Part shown: positions 7,569 to 14,986 of the stretch, one piece after another
Numbering within the stretch: the stretch's first letter is position 1
How the letters are laid out: each line of letters starts with the position of its first letter
NCBI GenBank assembly: GCA_910579145.1
Contig: CAJTTQ010000036.1
Span: forward strand, 1 to 24,306
From: an uncultured Eubacterium sp.
GTDB lineage: Bacteria > Bacillota > Clostridia > Lachnospirales > Lachnospiraceae
Length of the DNA: 24,306 nt
Direction of reading: 5' to 3'
Translations under genes and position numbers: made by a program
Notes under the pieces: model-generated
Databases searched by the model: none
The model's input: the letters and a program-made list of their open reading frames with translations, nothing else
What the model was told of the DNA's origin: nothing

Positions 7569-8765
7569 TCATATCACCGTAATCTTCTTCCTCTTCGCCG
7601 CCTTCATCTTCCTCACAAACTTCCCGCTTTTCACCACCGCGCACCCCCACTTCTTCTTCGTAAACGTCCGGCGGATCCAACTAGATCTCACTTTCGCTTT
7701 TGTCGTCTTTAGCGTCTGAAAATCCTCCAATTTCGTAAGCATGGATATATCGATCTTTTTGTCCTTCGTAAAATAATAAAACGTCTGGATCTGATTCTTT
7801 TTCGGAAATATCACCTTACAATTCTGCCCCTTTTCCGGCAGATAATAATAATAACACGAATACGACTGGTAATACCCATTGTCCTCATAATCGTCACTTT
7901 CGCGATATACCACGCTGCCATACCTCTGCCCGTTCTTCCCTTCACCGGAATAAAGCTTCAACGTTTTCAATTTCTGATTGCCCCGCAGATCCAGCCTCCC
8001 CGGCAGAATATGTCCGAGTTCCAGTTCTTTCAATTTCTTATTCTTCGAGAGACGCAACGACGACAAACGGCGGTTACTGCCGTCCGGCAGGATCACCCGG
8101 AGCACCTGAAGGTCCGGCATTTCCTCCATATTGAGTTGATCCGTGAAAATATTCTGCAGATGGATATAGGTCATTTGCGAGACAGGAAAAGACTGGCGGA
8201 TATTGTCATAGTTTTTCTGGCCAAATTTTGAAAACGCAGGATCCGTACATCCCACCCATATCTTTTTCAGTTTAGCGTTACTTTGAAACGACCCGGAGAG
8301 CATTTCATATTTGATCGCTCTGACTTCCTCTAAATTAAAGAAATATTCAATCCCTGTTACATCGAGAATCTTTTCCGGAACAGTGTCATTCCAGATATCT
8401 TCCCGATAATCATAGCGTAATTCCAATGTAAATTTGTCTTTCGATAAAACCTCATTTCCCTCTGCCCCCTGATACTTCATATCCAAATACCAGCCTTTTG
8501 TCAGTCCGCTACCGTTGCAAAATTCCACATAATATATTTTCTCCCGTTCTTGCGCTGTTAAAATACCATCCTTGTTTGTATCGACATATCTTGCCAGCTG
8601 CATCCGAAACCGTTCATCTGGAAAATGTGCGGCGTCCAATAGCACATCCTGCATATACTCCGGTTTGACTTCCGCCTGAACACATCCGCCCTTTCCTGGG
8701 ATAAGCAGAACTATGGTGAAACAGTAGAAAATGATCCCCAATATTTTCAATGTAAGCTTTCTCAT
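7569..8765 (-). CDS. Secreted protein with an EF-hand-like loop and leucine-rich repeats
   Basis: The 398-residue product begins with a basic N-terminus and a hydrophobic stretch (ILGIIFYCFTIVLLI, about 8-22), a likely signal peptide. At residues 62-73 DTNKDGILTAQE is a textbook EF-hand or dockerin-type calcium loop. The middle has irregular leucine-rich repeats: LEEVRAIKYEML, LKKIWVG, LQVLRVILPDG, LSSLRLSKNKKLKELELG, LKTLKLYSG. The end turns very basic (SGKFVRKMKAAKRKK) and resembles the start of a bacterial Ig-like repeat cut off early. ATG 8765 is chosen, 6 nt behind GGGAGG; ATG 8771 is too close. Such proteins are usually cell-surface ligands or adhesins in gut Clostridia, but no specific role can be assigned. 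It has its own promoter and lies between infA and rpmJ, unrelated to ribosome function. Confidence 0.8.
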   Translation of the reverse strand: MRKLTLKILGIIFYCFTIVLLIPGKGGCVQAEVKPEYMQDVLLDAAHFPDERFRMQLARYVDTNKDGILTAQEREKIYYVEFCNGSGLTKGWYLDMKYQGAEGNEVLSKDKFTLELRYDYREDIWNDTVPEKILDVTGIEYFFNLEEVRAIKYEMLSGSFQSNAKLKKIWVGCTDPAFSKFGQKNYDNIRQSFPVSQMTYIHLQNIFTDQLNMEEMPDLQVLRVILPDGSNRRLSSLRLSKNKKLKELELGHILPGRLDLRGNQKLKTLKLYSGEGKNGQRYGSVVYRESDDYEDNGYYQSYSCYYYYLPEKGQNCKVIFPKKNQIQTFYYFTKDKKIDISMLTKLEDFQTLKTTKAKVRSSWIRRTFTKKKWGCAVVKSGKFVRKMKAAKRKKITVI

Positions 8766-8817
8766 ACCCATCCTCCCTTTCCAGCCTGTAGCATAAGTGG
8801 ACTTTGATTATGTTTTC

Positions 8818-8846
8818 ATTATATCTCACACTATCGGAGTAGTCAA
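8818..8846 (-). promoter_or_regulatory. Vegetative sigma promoter of the EF-hand/LRR gene
   Basis: On the minus strand TTGACT (8841-8846), a 17-nt spacer and a perfect TATAAT (8818-8823) lie about 53 nt upstream of the start codon. It lacks the AAAAAGT box shared by the two ribosomal promoters. Confidence 0.8.
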
Positions 8847-8909
8847 TAGGTAACGCTCTTTTTCCTGTACTAATCCATCCAAAGCTTGACCTTCCGTTCA
8901 TATAAAATA

Positions 8910-9560
8910 TCATACTTTTATTTGGCAATATTGCCTCCACTCTTTCTTTATCCCCTCGATGGCATCATTTTTCGCTTTCGTATTTGATTTCAAATCCTTC
9001 GCATTGCTCTTTTTGATGCCTTTTTCCGCACAATCAACCCCTTTTTCCAGCCATTTTCTAACCTGCTCTGCCATTGTTTTGGGAACCTTACAGTTCTTAG
9101 TAAGAAATCCCCTCTGCTTTTTCCGTAATTCCTTTAACTGGACATTCGATAATTTCTTATTTTCGCTAATCTCCACTTCACTTACTTCTGCTTTTTTCTG
9201 CACCGCTCTCCGCTTTACCTGAATACCAGCTTCCCTATACAACTCAATTGCCGTATCAAATCCCGTGTCATTGCTTACAATGGTAAAGGATTCCTCCTCA
9301 TTTTCTTTCGCCAGCACCGCAACCATCGCTACGATCTGAAAATCCAGGGCATTCACTTTTCCACACTGACACTTTCTCAGGACGATATGCTCCGAAAAGT
9401 GATCGAACAGAAGAGCAACTTCATCATAATTGAGTTTTGGCGAATGGTTCGTATACATTATCATAATCTCGTCTTTTGCATTTGTAATCCCTTCCTCTTC
9501 CGTTATCAGCGCCTCCAACCACGTATTTCCCACATTCTCCGTATCGATTAAGTATATCAT
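8910..9560 (-). CDS. PIN-like (NYN/PIN7-type) domain protein, putative RNase
   Basis: The 216-residue protein opens with MIYLIDTENVGNTWLEAL, the first strand of a PIN-like nuclease fold with Asp6. It continues with CGKVNALDFQIV (Asp73) and TIVSNDTGFD (Asp98, Asp102), so the acidic residues expected to hold metal ions are present. This pattern fits the small PIN7/NYN-like family common in Bacillota, whose members are predicted rather than proven RNases. From about residue 120 the protein is a lysine-rich helical tail that could bind nucleic acid. ATG 9560 is chosen, 8 nt behind AGGGGG. It lies between the infA terminator and the LRR gene on the same strand; a link with ribosomal mRNA turnover is attractive but unsupported. 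Confidence 0.8.
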   Translation of the reverse strand: MIYLIDTENVGNTWLEALITEEEGITNAKDEIMIMYTNHSPKLNYDEVALLFDHFSEHIVLRKCQCGKVNALDFQIVAMVAVLAKENEEESFTIVSNDTGFDTAIELYREAGIQVKRRAVQKKAEVSEVEISENKKLSNVQLKELRKKQRGFLTKNCKVPKTMAEQVRKWLEKGVDCAEKGIKKSNAKDLKSNTKAKNDAIEGIKKEWRQYCQIKV

Positions 9561-9599
9561 ATATTTTTCCCCCTGTTCTATATCCCGGCAGCACACTAC

Positions 9600-9608
9600 A
9601 TTTTACCA
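9600..9608 (-). promoter_or_regulatory. Possible extended -10 promoter of the PIN-like gene
   Basis: Just downstream of the infA terminator the minus strand reads TGGTAAAAT, a TGn-extended -10 element, about 40 nt before the PIN-like start codon. The matching -35 is poor, so this is a weak call. Confidence 0.35.
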
Positions 9609-9620
9609 TCCCCGCCCACC

Positions 9621-9661
9621 AAAAAACACAGGCGCCCCATCTCCCCGCTGCACGCCTGTGT
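9621..9661 (-). terminator. Intrinsic terminator after infA, end of the S10-spc transcript
   Basis: Minus-strand RNA pairs ACACAGGCG (9653-9661) with CGCCTGTGT (9626-9634) in a perfect 9-bp stem around an 18-nt loop, followed by a run of T. It begins 23 nt past the infA stop codon. Confidence 0.88.
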
Positions 9662-9684
9662 CCCAGTCTCGTACCATTCTGTTA

Positions 9685-9903
9685 TTATTTATCTCGCCAA
9701 ACGATACGTCCTTTTGTAAGGTCATACGGAGACAGTTCGAGCGTTACCTTGTCGCCCGGCAGGATACGAATGAAATTCATTCTCAACTTGCCGCTGATGT
9801 GGGCCAACACTTTATGTCCGTTTTCCAGTTCTACCTGGAACATGGCGTTTGGCAGCTTCTCAACAACTGTTCCCTCAATTTCAATAACATCTGCTTTTGA
9901 CAT
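9685..9903 (-). CDS. infA: Translation initiation factor IF-1
   Basis: A 72-residue single S1/OB-fold protein that occupies the 30S A site during initiation. MSKADVIEIEGTVVEKLPNA, ENGHKVLAHISGK and the basic end SPYDLTKGRIVWR are all standard. ATG 9903 is preceded by GAGGAG at 8 nt; the TTG at 9909 would add two residues and is not used. It starts 17 nt after map. The small KOW-domain gene that sits between map and infA in many Bacillota is absent. It is the last gene before a strong terminator. Confidence 0.97.
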   Translation of the reverse strand: MSKADVIEIEGTVVEKLPNAMFQVELENGHKVLAHISGKLRMNFIRILPGDKVTLELSPYDLTKGRIVWRDK

Positions 9904-9920
9904 ATACAACTCTCCTCTTT

Positions 9921-10673
9921 TTAATAAAGCGATAAAATCTCCGGTTCCCCCTCGGTAATCAGAATCGTGTTTTCATAATGTGCCGACTTCGAACCGTCCC
10001 GCGTCACCACGGTCCAGTCATCCTCTAAGATCCAGATCTTCCAGTCTCCGGCGTTTACCATCGGTTCAATGGCGAGCGTCATACCCGGCCGGAGCTTCGG
10101 GCCCCTTCCCACCGGTTTGTAGTTCGGGATCTGCGGCTCCTCGTGTAACTGGGCGCCGACGCCGTGGCCGACGAGGTCCCGGACAACGGAAAATCCGTTC
10201 TTTTCCACAAACTTCTGGATGGAAGCGGATATGTCGTGCAGATGGTTTCCGGCATAGGCGTTCTTGATGCCCTCGTAGAAACTCAGCCGCGTGATCTCGA
10301 TCAACCGCTTCGCCTCGTCGCTGATCGTCCCCACGCCATACGTTCTGGCGGCGTCGGAATGATAGCCTTCGTAAATGACGCCGGCATCCAGGCTGACGAT
10401 GTCGCCTTCCTCTAATTTGCGGGAATCGGTCGGTATCCCGTGAACGACCTCATCATTCACCGAAACACAGATCGAAGCCGGATAGCCTTCATAATTCAGA
10501 AATGAGGGGATACATCCCGCCTTGCGGATCAGTTCCTCCCCTTTCCGGTCAATGTCAAGTGTCGTAATGCCGGGCGCGATGATCTCTTCCAGTCTGTCGT
10601 GCACGTCAGCCAGTATCTTTCCCGCTTCCCGCATCCGTGAAATCTCACGTTCTGATTTGATTGTTATAGCCAT
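9921..10673 (-). CDS. map: Type I methionine aminopeptidase
   Basis: This cytosolic metalloenzyme removes the initiator methionine from new proteins. All five metal ligands are visible in the 250 residues: Asp96 and Asp107 (SLDAGVIYEGYHSDAARTY), His170 (GHGVG), Glu203 (AIEPMV) and Glu234 (HYENT). There is no N-terminal zinc-finger extension. It starts at ATG 10673, 10 nt after adk, behind TAGGAGG, and infA follows 17 nt after its stop. This adk-map-infA order is standard at the end of the spc operon in Bacillota. Confidence 0.98.
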   Translation of the reverse strand: MAITIKSEREISRMREAGKILADVHDRLEEIIAPGITTLDIDRKGEELIRKAGCIPSFLNYEGYPASICVSVNDEVVHGIPTDSRKLEEGDIVSLDAGVIYEGYHSDAARTYGVGTISDEAKRLIEITRLSFYEGIKNAYAGNHLHDISASIQKFVEKNGFSVVRDLVGHGVGAQLHEEPQIPNYKPVGRGPKLRPGMTLAIEPMVNAGDWKIWILEDDWTVVTRDGSKSAHYENTILITEGEPEILSLY

Positions 10674-10683
10674 TGTCAGCCTC

Positions 10684-11328
10684 CTACTTATCCAGAAGCT
10701 TCACGATCTCGTCAAATACGACTTCCAAATCCTGTGTACCGTCCACTTCCTGTAAAATGCCCTCTTTTGTGTAGTAATCGATCAACGGCTGTGTCTGCGT
10801 ATGATACACTTCCAGACGCTGCTTTACGGTCTCCGGCTTATCGTCGTCACGCAGGATCAGTTCGCCGCCGCACGCATCGCACACGCCCTCAGCCTTAGTC
10901 GGGTTATATTTAATATGATATGTTCCGCCGCACGAAACGCATGCGCGTCTGCCCGACATCCTGTTAATGATACTCTCATCCGGCACTTCCACATTGATGG
11001 CGTAATCCATTTTTTCGCCGATCTTCGCCAACGCCCCGGTCAGGGCCTCGGCCTGCGGGATCGTACGCGGAAAGCCGTCCAGAACATATCCTTTCTTCGC
11101 GTCATCCTGAGCCAATCGGTCTACGACAAGGTCAACCACCAGTTCATCCGGAACCAACAGTCCCTGATCCATATATGTCTTGGCCTTCTGTCCGAGCTCG
11201 GTGTTCTCTTTGATGTTGGCACGGAAAATATCCCCCGTGGAAATATGGGGAATCCCGTATTTTTCAGAAATCTTCTTTGCCTGCGTCCCTTTTCCGGCAC
11301 CAGGCGCGCCTAACATGACAATTTTCAT
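10684..11328 (-). CDS. adk: Adenylate kinase with zinc-binding lid
   Basis: Converts ATP plus AMP to two ADP. The 214-residue long form shows the P-loop GAPGAGKGT (7-15), YVLDGFPRT (81-89), and a lid with four cysteines, CVSC (130-133) and CDAC (150-153), the Cys4 zinc site typical of Gram-positive enzymes. The start at ATG 11328 (MKIVMLG) follows AAAGGAGA; the longer reading to 11385 runs through the hairpin at 11353-11393 and is unlikely. A terminator-like hairpin separates it from secY, so its dose may be lower than that of the ribosomal genes. Confidence 0.98.
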   Translation of the reverse strand: MKIVMLGAPGAGKGTQAKKISEKYGIPHISTGDIFRANIKENTELGQKAKTYMDQGLLVPDELVVDLVVDRLAQDDAKKGYVLDGFPRTIPQAEALTGALAKIGEKMDYAINVEVPDESIINRMSGRRACVSCGGTYHIKYNPTKAEGVCDACGGELILRDDDKPETVKQRLEVYHTQTQPLIDYYTKEGILQEVDGTQDLEVVFDEIVKLLDK

Positions 11329-11352
11329 AAGATAATCTCCTTTCACACACGC

Positions 11353-11393
11353 AAAAACGGCCCGGTGCAGAAGTTCCATCTGCACCGCCGGCC
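11353..11393 (-). terminator. Terminator-like hairpin inside the operon, between secY and adk
   Basis: Minus-strand RNA pairs GGCC (90-93 of 11300s) and CTGCACCG's partner to form a stem of 8 plus 4 bp with a two-base bulge: 11380-11387 with 11363-11370 and 11390-11393 with 11359-11362, loop of 9 nt. A TTTTT tail follows at 11353-11357. It starts 8 nt past the secY stop. Only 24 nt remain before adk, too few for a promoter, so downstream genes depend on read-through. Confidence 0.75.
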
Positions 11394-11401
11394 ATTTTTA
11401 C

Positions 11402-12736
11402 TTATTCTCCCAAAAATCCTTTGTAATTGCGGACTAACAGCTGGGACTCCAACTGCTTCAACGTCTCGATCACGACGCCGACGATAATGATGAGCGACGT
11501 ACCCGTAAAGGACACGCTCGCGCCAAATACTCCCGCAAAAATGATCGGAAGTACACACACGACTACCATCGCCACGGCACCGATGAAAATAATGCTGTTC
11601 AGCACATTTGTCAGATAATCCGTCGTCGGTTTTCCCGGACGGATACCCGGAATAAATCCACCCTGCTTTTTCATGTTATTTGCAATCTCAAGCGGATTGA
11701 ACGTAACCGAAGTATAGAAATACGCAAAGAAGATCACAAGTCCAATGTATACGAGCAATCCCAACGTATATTTAAATTCGCCCCAGGACGAAATGTTGCA
11801 CCATTTGCTCTGGTCACAAATCTTGATCAGCTTCTGCACCAGGGACGCACCGTCACCCGACGCTGGCTGTAATCCGGCAAATCCAGCGATCACAACCGGA
11901 AGCTGCAGCATGGAACTGGCAAAGATCACAGGAATGACGCCGGCCGTATTGACCTTGAGCGGAATATGGCTTGACTGTCCGCCAAACATTTTCCTTCCCT
12001 GCATTTTCTTTGCGTACTGAACCGGGATCTTCCTCTCCGCATCCTGAAGCCATACGATAAATACAAACATCGCGATGATAATAGCAAGGATGATCGCCGC
12101 CGCAAGCACCGCATTGGTGATATTTCCTGCGCCGCCCACAAACTGGTTGTAAAGGGCGATCAGGTCACTTGGGATACGGGCCACAATGTTGATCAAAAGG
12201 ATGACGGAAATACCGTTACCGATTCCCTTTTCCGTGATCTGCTCACCGAGCCACATCAGGAACGCGGAGCCGGCCGTCAGCGCTACGACCGCAACGATGA
12301 GCGGTGTATAACCTGCTTCGGTAAAGAAGTTCTGGTTACGGAAGCCGATGATGATCGCTACGCCTTCAATGATCGCCAGCACGATCGACAAATATCTCGT
12401 GTACTCATTGAGTTTCTTTCTGCCATCCTCGCCGTCTTTCTGCATTTCCTCAAGCTTCGGAATCGCAATCGTAAGCAGCTGGATAATAATGGATGACGTA
12501 ATGTAAGGCGTGATGTTCAACGCGAAAATTGACATTCTCGTAAAGGAACCACCGGTCATGACATCCAAAAAGCCAAGTGCCTGATTGTTATTCAGAAATT
12601 CCTGGATAACATTCGTATTGACACCCGGGATCGGAATATTACATCCGATGCGGACAACAATGAGTCCCATAAATACAAACAACAATTTGTTACGGATCTC
12701 TTTTGTCTTAAACGCATTTCTTATCGTTTCAAGCAT
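11402..12736 (-). CDS. secY: Protein translocase channel subunit SecY
   Basis: SecY forms the membrane channel for Sec-dependent export and insertion, with SecE and SecG. The 444 residues begin MLETIRNAFKTKEIRNKLLF and contain ten hydrophobic segments, starting with LLFVFMGLIVVRIGCNIPIP and ending near SFTGTSLIIIVGVVIETLKQ. Typical loops include GGSFTRMSIFALNITPY (plug region), GIGNGIS, and the cytoplasmic FIPGIRPGKPT before TM9. Its ATG shares one base with the rplO stop (TAATG), giving translational coupling. It is the last gene before the hairpin at 11353-11393. Confidence 0.98.
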   Translation of the reverse strand: MLETIRNAFKTKEIRNKLLFVFMGLIVVRIGCNIPIPGVNTNVIQEFLNNNQALGFLDVMTGGSFTRMSIFALNITPYITSSIIIQLLTIAIPKLEEMQKDGEDGRKKLNEYTRYLSIVLAIIEGVAIIIGFRNQNFFTEAGYTPLIVAVVALTAGSAFLMWLGEQITEKGIGNGISVILLINIVARIPSDLIALYNQFVGGAGNITNAVLAAAIILAIIIAMFVFIVWLQDAERKIPVQYAKKMQGRKMFGGQSSHIPLKVNTAGVIPVIFASSMLQLPVVIAGFAGLQPASGDGASLVQKLIKICDQSKWCNISSWGEFKYTLGLLVYIGLVIFFAYFYTSVTFNPLEIANNMKKQGGFIPGIRPGKPTTDYLTNVLNSIIFIGAVAMVVVCVLPIIFAGVFGASVSFTGTSLIIIVGVVIETLKQLESQLLVRNYKGFLGE

Positions 12737-13176
12737 TAGATCACCTCAGCTTTTCCACCAACTGCCTGAATCTTTTCTGCTGCACTCTTACTGAAGGCAT
12801 TTACTTTCACATCAAGCTTTTTGGTTAATTCTCCATTTCCAAGAATTTTAACTCCATCCTTTGGATTTTTGATAATTCCCTTGTCCATCAGGGTCTCTAC
12901 TGTTACTTCAGCACCATCCTCAAAAACATTGAGGCGGTCAAGTCCGATTGCAACAATTTCTTTACTATTTATATTCGTAAAACCTCTCTTCGGCAGTCTT
13001 CTGTACAATGGCAGCTGACCACCTTCGAAACCAGGACGCGGTGCACCGGAACGAGCTTTCTGTCCCTTGTGACCTTTGCCTGCCGTTTTACCATTTCCTG
13101 AACCATGTCCACGGCCGCGTCTGAACGCATTACTGTGTTTGGAACCGGCTGCAGGCTTTAACTCTGATAAATTCAT
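12736..13176 (-). CDS. rplO: Large-subunit ribosomal protein L15
   Basis: A late-assembling 50S protein. The glycine- and basic-rich N-terminal arm (RRGRGHGSGNGKTAGKGHKG, about 20-39) that threads into 23S rRNA is followed by GFEGGQLPLYRRLPKRGF and the globular end. Length is 146 residues. It starts behind TAGGAGG, 16 nt after rpmD, and its stop overlaps the secY start by one base. Confidence 0.98.
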   Translation of the reverse strand: MNLSELKPAAGSKHSNAFRRGRGHGSGNGKTAGKGHKGQKARSGAPRPGFEGGQLPLYRRLPKRGFTNINSKEIVAIGLDRLNVFEDGAEVTVETLMDKGIIKNPKDGVKILGNGELTKKLDVKVNAFSKSAAEKIQAVGGKAEVI

Positions 13177-13192
13177 GGTTTGGCACCTCCTA

Positions 13193-13375
13193 TTAGATTT
13201 CTTCTACCTTTACTAAGTGTCTCACTTGCTGGATCATTCCCCGTACGGCACCGTTGTCAGGCATCTCAACTGTTTTGTTCAGTTTCCTCAGTCCCAGAGC
13301 CTCGACCGTTTTGCGATGCTTTGGAATGGCACCAATCGTAGACTTCACTAACGTAATTTTTAATTTATTCGCCAT
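13193..13375 (-). CDS. rpmD: Large-subunit ribosomal protein L30
   Basis: A 60-residue 50S protein, the usual short bacterial length. KITLVKSTIGAIPKHRKTVE and ALGLRKLNKTVEMPDN are the characteristic core; the end is MIQQVRHLVKVEEI. It lies 13 nt after rpsE and 16 nt before rplO, with AGGAGG ahead of the ATG. Confidence 0.97.
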   Translation of the reverse strand: MANKLKITLVKSTIGAIPKHRKTVEALGLRKLNKTVEMPDNGAVRGMIQQVRHLVKVEEI

Positions 13376-13388
13376 GATCCGATACCTC

Positions 13389-13898
13389 CTATCCTAAAAT
13401 CTCTTCCACGGAGAGTCCGCGAAGCCTTGCAACTTCCTCCGGCGTCTTCAGTTCATTCAGACCGGCGATCGTAGCAAGTACAACGTTCTGCTTATTACGT
13501 GATCCAAGAGACTTTGTACGGATATTTTTGTATCCTGCAAGCTCCAGTACGGAACGAGCCGGGCCGCCGGCGATGATTCCGGTACCTTCCGGAGACTTCT
13601 TCATCAGCACCTGCGCGCTGCCGAATTTTCCGGTATAATCATGCGGGATGCTTCCATTCTCATCCACTGGTACTTCAATGAGCTTTTTCATCGCATCTTC
13701 TTTCCCTTTGCGGATCGCTTCCGGGATTTCCGTAGCTTTTCCTAAACCTGCACCAACATGTCCGTTGCCGTCGCCGACTACCACCAACGCGGTAAAACGG
13801 AAATTACGGCCGCCTTTCACAACCTTGGTTACACGTTTAATTGATACTACTTTATCTTCCAATTCAAACTGACTAGCATCAATAATTTCACGTTTCAT
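13389..13898 (-). CDS. rpsE: Small-subunit ribosomal protein S5
   Basis: S5 lies near the 30S decoding and mRNA entry region and affects accuracy. The 169 residues comprise an N-terminal dsRNA-binding-like domain (VVSIKRVTKVVKGGRNFRF, with GNGHVGAGLGKA) and a C-terminal S5 fold (GTGIIAGGPARSVLELAG). The loop around VVKGGR is where spectinomycin-resistance changes occur in other bacteria; it looks wild type here. It starts 16 nt after rplR behind AAGGAGG. Confidence 0.98.
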   Translation of the reverse strand: MKREIIDASQFELEDKVVSIKRVTKVVKGGRNFRFTALVVVGDGNGHVGAGLGKATEIPEAIRKGKEDAMKKLIEVPVDENGSIPHDYTGKFGSAQVLMKKSPEGTGIIAGGPARSVLELAGYKNIRTKSLGSRNKQNVVLATIAGLNELKTPEEVARLRGLSVEEILG

Positions 13899-13914
13899 GA
13901 GTTTTCCTCCTTGC

Positions 13915-14283
13915 TTAGAATTGAAGACCAGCTTCTCTTGCTGCCTCTGCCAATGCTTTTACTTTACCCTGATAAATATAACCGCCGCGGTCGAATACGA
14001 CTTCATTGATGCCATTATCCAATGCTTTTTTCGCAATGACTGTACCAAGTTTTGCAGCAGCTTCCACATTATTCGTCTTATCCAATCCTTCCTTCACATC
14101 TGCCTGAAGAGTAGATGCGGAAACGATCGTATTTCCAGCAACATCATCAATAACCTGCGCGTACATATGATTGTTGCTGCGGAACACTGCCAGACGTGGT
14201 CTCTCAGGAGTTCCTGACAAACGGCTACGTAATCTTCTGTGTTTATTTTTGCGAACGTCGCTTCTATTTGCTTTACTAACCAT
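13915..14283 (-). CDS. rplR: Large-subunit ribosomal protein L18
   Basis: L18 binds 5S rRNA together with L5 and forms the central protuberance. The 122-residue protein has the basic N-terminus NRSDVRKNKHRRLRSRLSGT, followed by RPRLAVFRSNNHMYAQVIDD and the C-terminal VVFDRGGYIYQGKVKALAEA. It lies 17 nt after rplF, behind AAAGGAG. Confidence 0.98.
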   Translation of the reverse strand: MVSKANRSDVRKNKHRRLRSRLSGTPERPRLAVFRSNNHMYAQVIDDVAGNTIVSASTLQADVKEGLDKTNNVEAAAKLGTVIAKKALDNGINEVVFDRGGYIYQGKVKALAEAAREAGLQF

Positions 14284-14300
14284 TCTTATTTACTCCTTTC

Positions 14301-14843
14301 TTATTTCTTACCAGTCTTACCAACTTTACGCCGGATCACTTCGTCAGAGTATTTGATTCCTTTGCCCTTATACGGCTCCGGTTTTCTCTTCTCCCTGATC
14401 TCAGCGGCGTATTGGCCAACCTTCTCTTTATCTATTCCCTTAACGATAATCTTGTTCTGACCATCTACCGTAACTTCCAATCCTTCCGGATCTTCCATCT
14501 CTACCGGATGTGAATAACCAAGAGATAATACCAGTTTCTTTCCCTGCTTCGCAGCTCTGTATCCAACGCCGTTTACCTCAAGCTCTTTTGTATATCCCTC
14601 GGTCACGCCAACGATCATGTTGTAAATAAGCGTTCTGGTCAGACCATGAAGTGATTTCATTTTTTTCAGGTCATTCGGGCGGGTCACTTTAATCTCCTCG
14701 CCGTCTTTTTCAATATTCATTTCCGCAGGAAGCACTCTCTCGAGAGTCCCCTTCGGTCCTTTTACTGTCACCTTATTATTTTCTGCAATATCCACAGTTA
14801 CACCTGCGGGTACCGCGATAGGCATTCTTCCAATTCGTGACAT
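14301..14843 (-). CDS. rplF: Large-subunit ribosomal protein L6
   Basis: L6 lies near the factor-binding site of the 50S subunit. The 180 residues show two repeated alpha/beta domains: MSRIGRMPIAVPAGV with VKGPKGTLER, and the C-terminal VGQYAAEIREKRKPEPYKGK followed by GIKYSDEVIRRKVGKTGKK. It starts behind ATAGGAGG but is 143 nt from rpsH, the second-largest spacer inside the S10-spc transcript, which is filled with hairpins. Confidence 0.98.
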   Translation of the reverse strand: MSRIGRMPIAVPAGVTVDIAENNKVTVKGPKGTLERVLPAEMNIEKDGEEIKVTRPNDLKKMKSLHGLTRTLIYNMIVGVTEGYTKELEVNGVGYRAAKQGKKLVLSLGYSHPVEMEDPEGLEVTVDGQNKIIVKGIDKEKVGQYAAEIREKRKPEPYKGKGIKYSDEVIRRKVGKTGKK

Positions 14844-14897
14844 TTTGCCGTACCTCCTATATTTTATGGGGTTGATTAGTTACCTGCTATCCCATTC

Positions 14898-14981
14898 GGC
14901 AGTAAAACTGCCTCATGTATCCGCTCGCTTTGCTCGCATAGAATTTACGCAGTAAATTCCATATGGCCTGATGCAATCAGG
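14898..14981 (-). repeat. Cluster of three tight hairpins in the rpsH-rplF spacer
   Basis: Within the 143-nt spacer three perfect inverted repeats follow each other: CCTGAT/ATCAGG (14967-14981), GAATTTAC/GTAAATTC (14941-14959) and GGCAGT/ACTGCC (14898-14912), each around a three-base loop. Between the last two lies the direct repeat GCGAGC-AAA-GCGAGC (minus-strand sense). None has a T tract, so they are not ordinary terminators. They may be a small mobile repeat, an RNA-processing region or a regulatory element. Confidence 0.6.
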
Positions 14982-14986
14982 ACATT

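Noticed and set aside
7438..7680. Acidic minus-strand ORF overlapping the LRR gene end and the alpha-operon promoter
   Set aside because: A low-complexity Glu-rich shadow of a purine-rich segment; the lysine-rich frame of the LRR gene reads better as protein. I considered a frameshift joining the two but see no support.
8614..8940. Minus-strand ORF across the LRR promoter
   Set aside because: It contains the TTGACT/TATAAT promoter and the LRR start region in another frame, so it is not a gene.
9905..9920. KOW-domain gene expected between map and infA
   Set aside because: The gap is only 17 nt; the gene is simply absent here.
14844..14986. CRISPR-like or terminator interpretation of the rpsH-rplF hairpins
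   Set aside because: The stems differ in sequence, there are no regular repeats and spacers, and no U tract follows.
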